Counted from the first letter of the stretch, positions 1 to 6,491 are shown. The stretch is DNA of 10,692 nt from an uncultured Lachnospiraceae bacterium (GCA_902773195.1 CACYDL010000243.1:1-10692), one strand, 5' to 3'. Notes: a model not told the origin generated them from the sequence alone. Program-made: numbers and translations.

Positions 1-69
1 CCGGAGGGCGTCCTCGGCCTCAGCGCCGGCGAGGCGGAGGAACAGATCATCAACGGGTTCCTGAAGTAA
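1..69 (+). CDS. 3' end of an unidentified gene (last 22 codons)
   Basis: Frame 1 is open from the window edge to a TAA at 67-69 and reads PEGVLGLSAGEAEEQIINGFLK before the stop. G+C-rich third positions and a helical, Glu-rich end are consistent with real coding sequence. The tail resembles the Glu-rich helix and hydrophobic terminus that end SufB/SufD-type proteins, but 22 residues are too few to name it. It runs in the same direction as the next gene, 50 nt away, with no terminator between them, so it may belong to the same transcript. Confidence 0.55.
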   Translation, partial: PEGVLGLSAGEAEEQIINGFLK

Positions 70-119
70 CAAAGCCGGAGGGCGTCCGCGGCCTTATCGC
101 GGGAGGAAGGAGTGACACG

Positions 120-1244
120 ATGATAAACATCAGTGAAATGCCGAAGCTCGGTTTCGGCCTGATGCGTCTTCCGAAGAAAGGGGACGCCATCGATCTGGAA
201 CGGGTGTGCACCATGGCGGACGCCTACATGAAAGCCGGACTGAATTACTTTGACACCGCCTATGTGTATCACGAAGGACACTCGGAGGAGGCCGTGAAGG
301 AGGTGCTGGTGAAGCGCTATCCCCGGGACTGCTTCTATCTGGCGACGAAGCTCCCCGCCTGGAGCATCCATGGGGAGGCCGACCGCGAGAGGATCTTCAA
401 CGAGCAGCTGGAGCGCACCGGCGCCGGCTATTTCGATTTCTATCTGCTGCATTCCGTCGAGGACGGCAGCAACTATGACACCTATGTGAAATACGACTGC
501 TTCAACTTCTGCCTGCAGAAGAAGGCGGAGGGTAAGATCCGTCATTTCGGATTTTCCTTCCACGGGACGCCGGAGCTTCTCGAGGAGATCCTGGACGCCC
601 ATCCCGAGATTGAATTTGTCCAGATCCAGCTCAATTATCTCGACTGGAACAACCCGTTGGTCCAGTCCGGCCGCCTGTACGACATTCTGCTGGCAAGAAA
701 GATTCCCATGATCATCATGGAGCCGGTGAAGGGAGGCACCCTCGCTTCCTTTGAACAGCCGGGGATCGAGGAGATGATGAAGGCGGCGAGGCCGGATGCC
801 TCCGCGGCGTCCTGGGCGATCCGTTTCGTCGCCTCGCTGGACGGCGTCATGACGATTCTCTCGGGAATGTCCACAGAGGAGCAGATGGAGGACAACCTCC
901 GGACCATCACGCATTTCGAGCCGCTCTCCGACGGAGAAAAGGAAATCATCCGGAAGATCACCGCCGCCGTCGCGGAGGCGGAGCAGATCCAGTGCACCTC
1001 CTGCCGCTACTGCACCCCGGGATGTCCCATGGGGATCAGGATCCCCGACGTTTTCCGCGCGCTGAACACAAAGAGACTGTATCCTGCGGACAGAAGACCT
1101 CTGATGTACTACGGAGGGCTGACGGCGGATTCCGGGAAGGCCTCGGACTGCATCGCGTGCGGCCAGTGTGAGGGAGTGTGTCCGCAGCATCTTCCGATCA
1201 TCGAATACCTGAAGGAGGCTGCGGAGAAGCTGGAGGAGGCGTAA
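120..1244 (+). CDS. Aldo/keto reductase with C-terminal 4Fe-4S dicluster domain
   Basis: A predicted cytoplasmic NAD(P)H- or ferredoxin-linked oxidoreductase of the COG1453 type; the substrate is unknown. Residues 1-280 are an AKR TIM barrel that begins with the strand motif GFGLMRLP (11-18). The full AKR catalytic tetrad is visible as D45, Y50, K77 and H111. The C-terminus carries two ferredoxin-like cysteine sets: C292, C295, C298, C302 (followed by Pro) and C344, C347, C350, C354 (followed by Pro). Each is spaced to hold a 4Fe-4S cluster, which would pass electrons to or from the barrel active site. The 374-residue length is normal for this subfamily. The ATG is preceded by GGAGGAAGGAG about 8 nt upstream. 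The stop is 3 nt before the mutase start, and this gene's last codons supply the mutase ribosome binding site, so the two are probably translationally coupled. No promoter is visible just upstream. Confidence 0.93.
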   Translation: MINISEMPKLGFGLMRLPKKGDAIDLERVCTMADAYMKAGLNYFDTAYVYHEGHSEEAVKEVLVKRYPRDCFYLATKLPAWSIHGEADRERIFNEQLERTGAGYFDFYLLHSVEDGSNYDTYVKYDCFNFCLQKKAEGKIRHFGFSFHGTPELLEEILDAHPEIEFVQIQLNYLDWNNPLVQSGRLYDILLARKIPMIIMEPVKGGTLASFEQPGIEEMMKAARPDASAASWAIRFVASLDGVMTILSGMSTEEQMEDNLRTITHFEPLSDGEKEIIRKITAAVAEAEQIQCTSCRYCTPGCPMGIRIPDVFRALNTKRLYPADRRPLMYYGGLTADSGKASDCIACGQCEGVCPQHLPIIEYLKEAAEKLEEA

Positions 1245-1247
1245 GAT

Positions 1248-3062
1248 ATGAGGGCACGTGAGGAATATGAGAAATGGCTGAGGAAGCTCGACGAGGCGGA
1301 CCCGCTCCGGAGCGAGCTTCTCGCGATCAAAGATGACGAGGCCGAGATAGAGGACCGTTTTTATCAGGATATGGTCTTCGGGACCGCGGGATTGCGCGGC
1401 AAGCTCGGCGCGGGCACGAACCGCATGAACTTTGTCACGGTGGCCAGGGCGACGCAGGGGATCGCGGACTACATCCGGGAGAGCGGCCCCGAGGCCATGG
1501 AGCGGGGCGTCATCATCGCCCATGACCCGCGGCACTTCTCAAAGGAATTCAGCCGGCTCGCCGCGGGCATACTCGCGGCCAACGGCGTCCGGAGCTATGT
1601 ATTTCCCGATCTCCGTCCGACGCCGGAGCTGGCCTATCTCATCCGGACGCTTCACACCGTCTCGGGCATCAACATCACGGCCTCGCACAACCCGAAGGAA
1701 TACAACGGCTACAAGGCCTACTGGGACGACGGCTGTCAGGTCGCCAGCGACGTGGCGGACGGGATGTACGCGAAGATCTGCGCGGTGGATCCCTTCGCGG
1801 TCCCCATTCCCGCCTGGGTATACGCCGAAGCGGGGACGGAGAAGGAACCCGCCGGCGGGAACGCCGGGACGGCGGACAACGGCCCGGGAAGCGGCGCCGG
1901 CGCGGAGGGCCCGGAGAACCGGATCCGCTGGGGAAGCTACGAGGCGGGTCTGGCAGGCGGCATGATCACCATGCTGGGAGAGGCGGAGGACCGCGCCTAT
2001 CTCGACCGGATCGAGGCGCTGGCGATTCACAGCGGAGACGAGCTGGACCTGTCCCTGCCGCTGGTCTACACGCCCCTCAACGGAGCTGGTTCCATCCCCT
2101 TCCGGAAAATGCTGGAGGAGCGCGGCTTCACAAACTGGCACATCGTGGAGGAGCAGAAGGACCCGGATCCTGATTTCACGACGGTGGGATATCCGAATCC
2201 CGAGAGCCCGGCGGCCTTCGCCATGAGCGAGGAGCTGGGCAGGAAGGTCGGCGCCGAGCTCCTGATGGCGACGGACCCCGACAGCGACCGGTTCGCGATC
2301 GAGATCCTGGGAGAGGACGGAACTTACATTCCGCTGAACGGCAACCAGACCGGCTATATCCTGGTCAACTATATCCTGGAGGGGCGGCGCGCGGCCGGCA
2401 CGCTCCCCGAGAACGGCGCCATGGTCAAATCCATCGTGACCAGCTCCCTGGGGACGATCATCGCGGAGGCCTACGGGGTCAGGATGTTCGAGGCGCTCAC
2501 CGGCTTCAAGAACATCAGCGGAAGGATCCCGTTCCTTCATGAGAACGGCCTGGTCTACCTCTTCGGATACGAGCAGTCCGTCGGCTACGCCGCCTGCGAG
2601 GACATCCGGGACAAGGACGGCATCAGCGCCGGAATGCTGGTGGCCGAGGCGGCCGCCTATTACAGGAAGCAGGGGAAGACCCTGTGGAACGTGCTGCAGG
2701 AGATCTACGGGAAGTACGGCTATTTCGCGGAGGACGAGCCCAGCCTGGTACTGCAGGGCATCGCCGGTTCGCAGCGGATCGGCCGCATGATGGCCGCCGT
2801 GCGGGCGGACAGCCCCGCGGAAATCGCGGGGATTCCCGTGGTGAAGGTCGTCGACTACGAGCACGGCTATGAGGACGTGCCGGCCTCCAACGTCCTGATT
2901 TTCTATCTTGAAAACGGGAGCTGGTTTGCGGTACGCCCCTCCGGCACGGAGCCGAAGATCAAGTTCTATTTTTACTCGAAGGCAGAGAGCAGGGAAGCGG
3001 CCCTCGAGGTGAACGGCAGGATCCGGGACGCGGTGATGGAGCTCGTGCAGGCCATCGAGTGA
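1248..3062 (+). CDS. pgcA: Phospho-sugar mutase (alpha-phosphoglucomutase / phosphomannomutase, PgcA-like)
   Basis: Interconverts hexose 1- and 6-phosphates (probably glucose, possibly mannose) in the cytoplasm, supplying UDP-glucose, glycogen or envelope polysaccharide pathways. All four signatures of the alpha-D-phosphohexomutase superfamily are present: the phosphoserine loop TASHNP with S146; the metal loop D343-P-D345-S-D347-R; the sugar-binding loop GYEQS (440-444), keeping the key Glu442 and Ser444; and the phosphate-binding loop RPSGTEPK (563-570). At 604 residues it is somewhat longer than the Bacillus PgcA type. Part of the excess is a Gly/Ala/Glu-rich, probably disordered insert at residues 195-224. 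The start at 1248 is supported by GGAGGAGG at 1232-1239, inside the end of the upstream reductase gene. Transcription should end at the hairpin at 3143-3178. The symbol follows Bacillus subtilis pgcA by family resemblance; substrate preference cannot be read from the sequence. Confidence 0.93.
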   Translation: MRAREEYEKWLRKLDEADPLRSELLAIKDDEAEIEDRFYQDMVFGTAGLRGKLGAGTNRMNFVTVARATQGIADYIRESGPEAMERGVIIAHDPRHFSKEFSRLAAGILAANGVRSYVFPDLRPTPELAYLIRTLHTVSGINITASHNPKEYNGYKAYWDDGCQVASDVADGMYAKICAVDPFAVPIPAWVYAEAGTEKEPAGGNAGTADNGPGSGAGAEGPENRIRWGSYEAGLAGGMITMLGEAEDRAYLDRIEALAIHSGDELDLSLPLVYTPLNGAGSIPFRKMLEERGFTNWHIVEEQKDPDPDFTTVGYPNPESPAAFAMSEELGRKVGAELLMATDPDSDRFAIEILGEDGTYIPLNGNQTGYILVNYILEGRRAAGTLPENGAMVKSIVTSSLGTIIAEAYGVRMFEALTGFKNISGRIPFLHENGLVYLFGYEQSVGYAACEDIRDKDGISAGMLVAEAAAYYRKQGKTLWNVLQEIYGKYGYFAEDEPSLVLQGIAGSQRIGRMMAAVRADSPAEIAGIPVVKVVDYEHGYEDVPASNVLIFYLENGSWFAVRPSGTEPKIKFYFYSKAESREAALEVNGRIRDAVMELVQAIE

Positions 3063-3142
3063 CCGCCCCGCCGCGCGGGAAGGATGGAATGGGAGACCAA
3101 CGCTTTTTGCCCTGTAACCCGCGGGAAGAGACAAGAGACAAG

Positions 3143-3180
3143 AAAATGCCGCGGCCGGTTTACCGGCCGCGGCATTTTTA
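3143..3180. terminator. Bidirectional intrinsic terminator between convergent genes
   Basis: A perfect 16-bp inverted repeat (3143-3158 with 3163-3178) surrounds a 4-nt TTTA loop. The stem core is GCCGCGGCCGG, and a run of T follows on the right arm (3174-3179). The left arm starts with AAAA, which gives a T run on the minus strand too. It sits between the mutase stop (3062) and the stop of the convergent DUF1002 gene (3207), so it can end transcripts from both sides. Confidence 0.93.
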
Positions 3181-3206
3181 TATCCATTGCGGTATTACTT
3201 CCATTC

Positions 3207-5441
3207 TCAGAAGACCGTGATCGTGAGGGTGTCCTCGTCGACGAACTCGCCGTTCTCGTCGAGGTATTCCGCCGTGATCCTGGCAGCGCCCTTGTTTTCA
3301 AGGCTGACCTGGACGGGGGTCTCGCCGTCCGCGTAGCCGTCCTCGATCCGGACGGCGCCGCTCTCGTCGGCGTAGACTTCGGCGCTGACCGCTCCCTCCG
3401 GAAGCGTCACGCTCACGGAAGCGGTGGTGCCCGCCTTGAATCCGCCGTCCCCGACGACCTTAAGTCCGGTCACGTCGTAGTAGAAGTCGGATTCCACATG
3501 CACGGGAGCGGTCTCGGTTCCGTCTTCCTTCGACGCGAACGTGATGTCGCCGGATACCGTGAACAGGTCATCCCAGAGGCCGAAGCCGTTTGTGAAGATC
3601 TGAATCTCGTTGGCGCTGTCCCAGCCGGGAACCGTCACGCCGGCGTCGCCCGCGCTTCTTGCTGCCCAGGCAGAGGAGGACGACAGGTCGATGGAGGCCG
3701 CCTCTGAGCCGTCGCTGCCCTTGACGGAGAGCGTGCCGGACGCGGGGACATAGTCGCCGTTTACGTAGAGCTTCATGGAGAAAGCACCGAAGGACGGCGT
3801 GTCTCCCTGCGGAGCGAAGGTCGCCTCGACGGCTGCCGCCGCTTCTTCCCCGGCTCCTTCTTCCTCGGCCGCCGCATCGCCTTCCGCGGCATCCTCGCCG
3901 AATTCGTCGGCGCCCGTCTCGTCGGCGGCTTCTTCGAATCCGTCGTCCGCTCCGGCGAGCTCCTCGCCGAATTCCACGGCGCCGTTCTCGTCGACGGCGT
4001 CGCCGGCCTCATCGCCGGTGCCGTTCTCGTCGATGACCTCACCGAACTCATCGAATCCGGCCTCATCGCCGGTGCCGTTCTCGTCGATGACCTCACCGAA
4101 CTCATCGAATCCGGCCTCGCCGCCGGCGCCGTTCTCGTCGATGACCTCACCGAACTCATCGACGCCCGTCTCGTCCGCAGCGCCGGTTTCGTCGACGCCC
4201 GCGTCGTCCGCTCCGGCGGTCTCATCGCCGACCTCACCGGTAAACTCGTCTTCGGTTCCCCCGTCGAACTCATCGGTTCCGTCTTCGGTGAATTCTCCGC
4301 CGCCGGCCGCCTGGCCGTCCTCGTCGAACTCATCGGTATTTTCCGTCACGATCTCAAACGGATCCTCGCTGCCCGTCTCTTCTCCGAAGGCAAATTCTTC
4401 TCCGTCTTCGGTGATGACGTCCGCCAGCGCCTCCTCGTCGGTGGCGTCAATGACGACGTCCGTGCCGAGAGCGGTGTCGTCCGTGCCCATCAGGATGTTG
4501 TCGCCCGCGAGCTCCACCTCAGCCTCGGCCTCCGCCGTCACGCTGTCGGCCTCCACGGTTTCTTCCTCATCCTCGTAGGTCTCCATGTCGTCCTCGAGCG
4601 TTCCGAGCTGGGCCTGTACGTTCTGGTCCACCAGCTCAAGAGTATCTCTGACGTCTTCGTAGTCGTATTCCTGCTCCGCGATGACTTCCGCGAGAGCGTC
4701 GAGGCTGACCATCTCATCGTCCGAGAAGGTGCCGGACTCGAGCTCCTCCCCGACGACCGTGTTCGCCAGGACGTCCGCGACGACCTCCTCCACGATCTGG
4801 TGGATCATGTCCTCGTCGTCGGCGGATACTTCGTTTTCAATGATCTTGATCTTGATGTCATTGACGATCTTGGTTGCCTCCGCCTGGCCGATGGTGTCGG
4901 CGAGCTGGCCGGTCGTCACGATCTCCTGCGCGGCCGCCTGCTTCCTGCTGTCGGTCAGCGCCGCGCCCATGGAGGACTCGTAGGCCTTGAGGACGCCTGT
5001 CAGGGCGCCGGTTCCGGAGACCGGAATCGGGCACGCCGCGATGACGTTGCAGTTCTTCACGCCCGAAGTGGAGAGCGCGGACGCGATCATATTGGACGTG
5101 ACAAACGTCAGATTGGCGGTCTTCACGTGGATGCCGCCCTTGGAAGTCGGCTGGATATAGGCGCAGCTGAGCGCGTGGGTCCCGATCTCGGCCGGGGAAA
5201 TATAGGAGCTGAGAAGATCGTACTCATCCTGGTTCGTGACGTAGATCGTCCGGACGTCCTTTCCCTGGATGCCGAAGTACTTCAGAATGGCGTTGACGCG
5301 CTCCTCGCTCAGATCCGCGCCGATCGTTACGACCCTCTCATTATCCGCCATGACGGGCACAGGCGCTGCCGCGGTGATGACCATTCCGGCGGCGACCGCC
5401 GCGCCGATCAGCTTCCTGATGCTGCCTTTGAACTTTCTCAT
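3207..5441 (-). CDS. Exported DUF1002 (YpuA-like) protein with acidic repeat region and unknown C-terminal module
   Basis: The function is unknown; DUF1002 proteins are exported proteins of Firmicutes without an assigned activity. Residues 1-32 look like a Sec signal peptide: RKFKGSIRK, a hydrophobic core, and likely cleavage after VMA. Residues 34 to about 285 match DUF1002, with the family-like features VTIGADLSEERVNAILKYFG, IYVTNQDEY and IGTHALSCAYI. Residues 286-540 are a low-complexity Asp/Glu/Gly/Ala region holding three 18-residue tandem repeats (427-480). Residues 541-744 look like one or two beta-sandwich modules and end TITVF at the stop. There is no LPXTG motif or C-terminal membrane segment, so it is probably released or held non-covalently. 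The start ATG is preceded by GGAGGTG on the minus strand, 7 nt away. Typical YpuA proteins lack the long acidic and C-terminal parts. It is transcribed alone, convergent to the mutase gene and divergent from hsp20. Confidence 0.88.
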   Translation of the reverse strand: MRKFKGSIRKLIGAAVAAGMVITAAAPVPVMADNERVVTIGADLSEERVNAILKYFGIQGKDVRTIYVTNQDEYDLLSSYISPAEIGTHALSCAYIQPTSKGGIHVKTANLTFVTSNMIASALSTSGVKNCNVIAACPIPVSGTGALTGVLKAYESSMGAALTDSRKQAAAQEIVTTGQLADTIGQAEATKIVNDIKIKIIENEVSADDEDMIHQIVEEVVADVLANTVVGEELESGTFSDDEMVSLDALAEVIAEQEYDYEDVRDTLELVDQNVQAQLGTLEDDMETYEDEEETVEADSVTAEAEAEVELAGDNILMGTDDTALGTDVVIDATDEEALADVITEDGEEFAFGEETGSEDPFEIVTENTDEFDEDGQAAGGGEFTEDGTDEFDGGTEDEFTGEVGDETAGADDAGVDETGAADETGVDEFGEVIDENGAGGEAGFDEFGEVIDENGTGDEAGFDEFGEVIDENGTGDEAGDAVDENGAVEFGEELAGADDGFEEAADETGADEFGEDAAEGDAAAEEEGAGEEAAAAVEATFAPQGDTPSFGAFSMKLYVNGDYVPASGTLSVKGSDGSEAASIDLSSSSAWAARSAGDAGVTVPGWDSANEIQIFTNGFGLWDDLFTVSGDITFASKEDGTETAPVHVESDFYYDVTGLKVVGDGGFKAGTTASVSVTLPEGAVSAEVYADESGAVRIEDGYADGETPVQVSLENKGAARITAEYLDENGEFVDEDTLTITVF
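4002..4163 (-). repeat. Three 54-bp in-frame tandem repeats in the DUF1002 gene
   Basis: Three adjacent 54-bp units (4002-4055, 4056-4109, 4110-4163) encode the 18-residue unit FDEFGEVIDENGTGDEAG. Units 1 and 2 in window order differ at a single base, and unit 3 differs from unit 2 at four. Decayed partial copies lie on both sides; for example the DENG-containing segment encoded near 3963-4001 is a shortened unit. The near-identity points to recent expansion by slippage or unequal recombination. Confidence 0.93.
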
Positions 5442-5488
5442 TGTTACACCTCCGTTGAATCTCGTTAATGTGTGCTCGGATTCATTCC

Positions 5489-5506
5489 GCGGACCGTCCG
5501 GTCCGC
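5489..5506 (-). other. Perfect hairpin at the predicted 5' end of the DUF1002 mRNA
   Basis: An 18-nt perfect inverted repeat has 7-bp arms (GCGGACC / GGTCCGC) and a 4-nt loop. On the minus strand it starts about 8 nt after the -10 box, so it would fold at or within a few nucleotides of the mRNA 5' end. It could protect the transcript from 5' decay or act as a DNA operator over the start site. There is no T run, so it is not a terminator. Confidence 0.6.
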
Positions 5507-5514
5507 TATACCCT

Positions 5515-5544
5515 ATTATACAGAGTTTTTACCGGATGCGTCAC
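5515..5544 (-). promoter_or_regulatory. SigA-type promoter of the DUF1002 gene
   Basis: Read on the minus strand, a perfect TATAAT -10 (complement of 5515-5520) lies 18 bp downstream of GTGACG (complement of 5539-5544), which matches the TTGACA -35 consensus at 4 of 6 positions. The start point should fall near 5508, giving a leader of about 65 nt before the ATG at 5441. Confidence 0.75.
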
Positions 5545-5622
5545 CCAAATTTGCGGAACGGGCAAAAGCCCGTGCGCGAAGCCCCGCATCCGCCGTGAAG
5601 AAACGAAAAGTTCATAAAAATG

Positions 5623-5649
5623 TTAGCACTCTCGCTTGACGAGTGCTAA
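5623..5649. promoter_or_regulatory. CIRCE operator (HrcA binding site)
   Basis: TTAGCACTC at 5623-5631, a 9-nt spacer, and GAGTGCTAA at 5641-5649 match the CIRCE consensus TTAGCACTC-N9-GAGTGCTAA exactly. HrcA binds this element and represses heat-shock genes until it is inactivated under stress. The site overlaps the -35 box of the hsp20 promoter, so bound HrcA would block RNA polymerase directly. The element usually controls groESL and dnaK operons; here it controls a small heat shock gene. Confidence 0.97.
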
Positions 5650-5664
5650 CAAGGGTGCTATAAC
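5636..5664 (+). promoter_or_regulatory. SigA-type promoter of hsp20, overlapped by CIRCE
   Basis: TTGACG at 5636-5641 (-35, 5 of 6 matches) and TATAAC at 5659-5664 (-10, 5 of 6) are separated by 17 bp, the optimal spacing. The -35 box starts in the CIRCE spacer and runs into its right arm. The start point should be near 5671, which leaves about 215 nt of leader before the hsp20 ATG. Confidence 0.88.
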
Positions 5665-5792
5665 ATACTTGCCGGAAGGAAAAAGAGGGCGCGGCGAATG
5701 AAAAGGGATCGCCCCGGGAAAGCCCTCCGGCAGACGGCACAGACCGACAGTTCAGAACAACATCCTGAACCGAAGATAAAAGGAGCGGAAGT

Positions 5793-5810
5793 ATGTTCCC
5801 GAACAGGTAA
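5793..5810 (+). other. Five-codon upstream ORF in the hsp20 leader
   Basis: ATG at 5793 followed by TAA at 5808-5810 encodes MFPNR. It is preceded by AGGAG at 5781-5785 with 7-nt spacing, good enough for initiation. The surrounding bases (AGGAGCGGAAGTATGTT) closely resemble those at the real hsp20 start (AGGAGGCAGGAAGTATGTT), so it may be a remnant of a duplicated start site or a leader peptide. Translation is inferred from the Shine-Dalgarno sequence only. Confidence 0.35.
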
Positions 5811-5825
5811 GCAGGAGGGTTACAT

Positions 5826-5924
5826 ATGTCGCATCCGGAAACAGCAAATCACATGCGGAATCTTTATTCCGAAAGGAGGCAGGAAGTATGTTGTACACAC
5901 CGAGTATTTTTGGAGAAAATCTGA
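5826..5924 (+). CDS. Possible 32-residue leader peptide overlapping the hsp20 start
   Basis: ATG at 5826 has a strong Shine-Dalgarno sequence (AGGAGGG, 5813-5819, 6-nt spacing). It opens a 32-codon frame that ends with TGA at 5922-5924, 36 nt inside hsp20 and in another frame. The peptide begins MSHPETANHMRNLYSERRQE and has no recognisable domain. Ribosomes on it would pass through the small hairpin (5856-5871) and the hsp20 ribosome binding site, so it could couple or interfere with hsp20 translation. It may also be a chance ORF. Confidence 0.3.
   Translation: MSHPETANHMRNLYSERRQEVCCTHRVFLEKI
5856..5871 (+). promoter_or_regulatory. Small hairpin abutting the hsp20 ribosome binding site
   Basis: CGGAAT (5856-5861) and ATTCCG (5866-5871) pair perfectly around a CTTT loop, directly next to AAAGGAGG (5872-5879). 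Being short and A/U-containing, it could melt on warming, but it does not itself cover the Shine-Dalgarno bases. A regulatory role is an inference. Confidence 0.3.
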
Positions 5925-6352
5925 TGGATGACTGGTTTGACGGCTTTGACCAGATGTTTGACCGCATGAATCACCAGACGGACAGGAAGCTCTACGGGAG
6001 ACACCCGGAGAGGCTGATGAAGACGGACGTCAGGGAGCACGACGATCAGTATGAGATCGACATCGATCTTCCGGGCTTCAAAAAGGAAGACCTTCAGCTC
6101 CGTCTCGAGAACGGATGCCTCACGATCAGCGCGTCCAAAAATCTGAATCAGGACGACAAGGATCAGAAGACGGGCAGAGTGATCCGCCAGGAGCGCTACA
6201 GCGGCAGTATGCAGCGGAGCTTCTACGTCGGCGAGCACGTGAAGGAAGACGACGTCAGGGCGAAGTTCGAGGACGGCGTGCTGAAGCTCTTCGTCCCGAA
6301 GAAGACTCAGAGAGCGGTCGAGGAGAAGAAGACGATCGCCATCGAAGGCTGA
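5888..6352 (+). CDS. hsp20: Small heat shock protein, Hsp20 / alpha-crystallin family
   Basis: An ATP-independent cytoplasmic holdase that forms oligomers and keeps unfolding proteins soluble for later refolding by DnaK or GroEL. At 154 residues it has the usual bacterial length. The N-terminal arm MLYTPSIFGENLMDDWFDGF is of the clostridial type. The alpha-crystallin domain spans about residues 37-143, with the characteristic strand motif DIDLPGFKKEDLQLRLENGCLTI and, near its end, DDVRAKFEDGVLKLFVPKK. The C-terminal I-x-I anchor used for oligomer assembly is present as IAI just before the end. The ATG follows AAGGAGG (5873-5879) by 8 nt. Expression should be heat-inducible through CIRCE/HrcA and modulated by the long leader. 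The gene is monocistronic, closed by the terminator at 6453-6491. Confidence 0.96.
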   Translation: MLYTPSIFGENLMDDWFDGFDQMFDRMNHQTDRKLYGRHPERLMKTDVREHDDQYEIDIDLPGFKKEDLQLRLENGCLTISASKNLNQDDKDQKTGRVIRQERYSGSMQRSFYVGEHVKEDDVRAKFEDGVLKLFVPKKTQRAVEEKKTIAIEG

Positions 6353-6452
6353 CGCGGCCTTCGGAAAGTGCCTGCGGATCACGCCGCGTTACGTGAGCAT
6401 GCAGGGGGACGGAATCAGAATATCCGCCATATCCGCGTTACCGGAGAATCAG

Positions 6453-6491
6453 AAACCGGCCGCCGGCAGACATGCCGGGGGCCGGTTTTTT
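6453..6491 (+). terminator. Intrinsic terminator after hsp20
   Basis: A 16-nt left arm (6453-6468) and right arm (6473-6488) pair at 15 of 16 positions (one G-G mismatch) around a GACA loop. Six T residues follow at 6486-6491. The stem is rich in G+C, and the element lies 100 nt after the hsp20 stop and before the next promoter. Confidence 0.92.

Noticed and set aside
2562..2588. Apparent loss of a catalytic Glu in the mutase sugar-binding loop (GYEQS instead of GxEES)
   Set aside because: In the superfamily the first Glu and the Ser contact the sugar, and the residue between them varies. Both E442 and S444 are present.
1539..3134. Minus-strand open frame of 531 codons antisense to the phospho-sugar mutase
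   Set aside because: The plus strand encodes all four mutase motifs in one frame. The antisense product is Arg/Val/Gly-rich without a recognisable fold, and it runs through the 3' flank.
4002..4163. Regular repeats considered as a CRISPR array
   Set aside because: The 54-bp units are directly adjacent with no variable spacers, and they lie in frame in a protein gene.
3775..4578. Plus-strand Ser/Pro/Ala-rich frame of 267 codons that looks like a surface stalk
   Set aside because: It is the antisense reading of the acidic repeats: GAC/GAG codons read backwards give Ser/Pro. It has no ribosome binding site or signal peptide, while the minus-strand frame has a promoter, ribosome binding site, signal peptide and DUF1002 domain.
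5698..5931. 77-codon ORF starting at 5698 in the hsp20 leader
   Set aside because: It has only a weak AGAGGG site, overlaps hsp20 in another frame and shows no domain. The shorter ORFs at 5793 and 5826 have better initiation signals.
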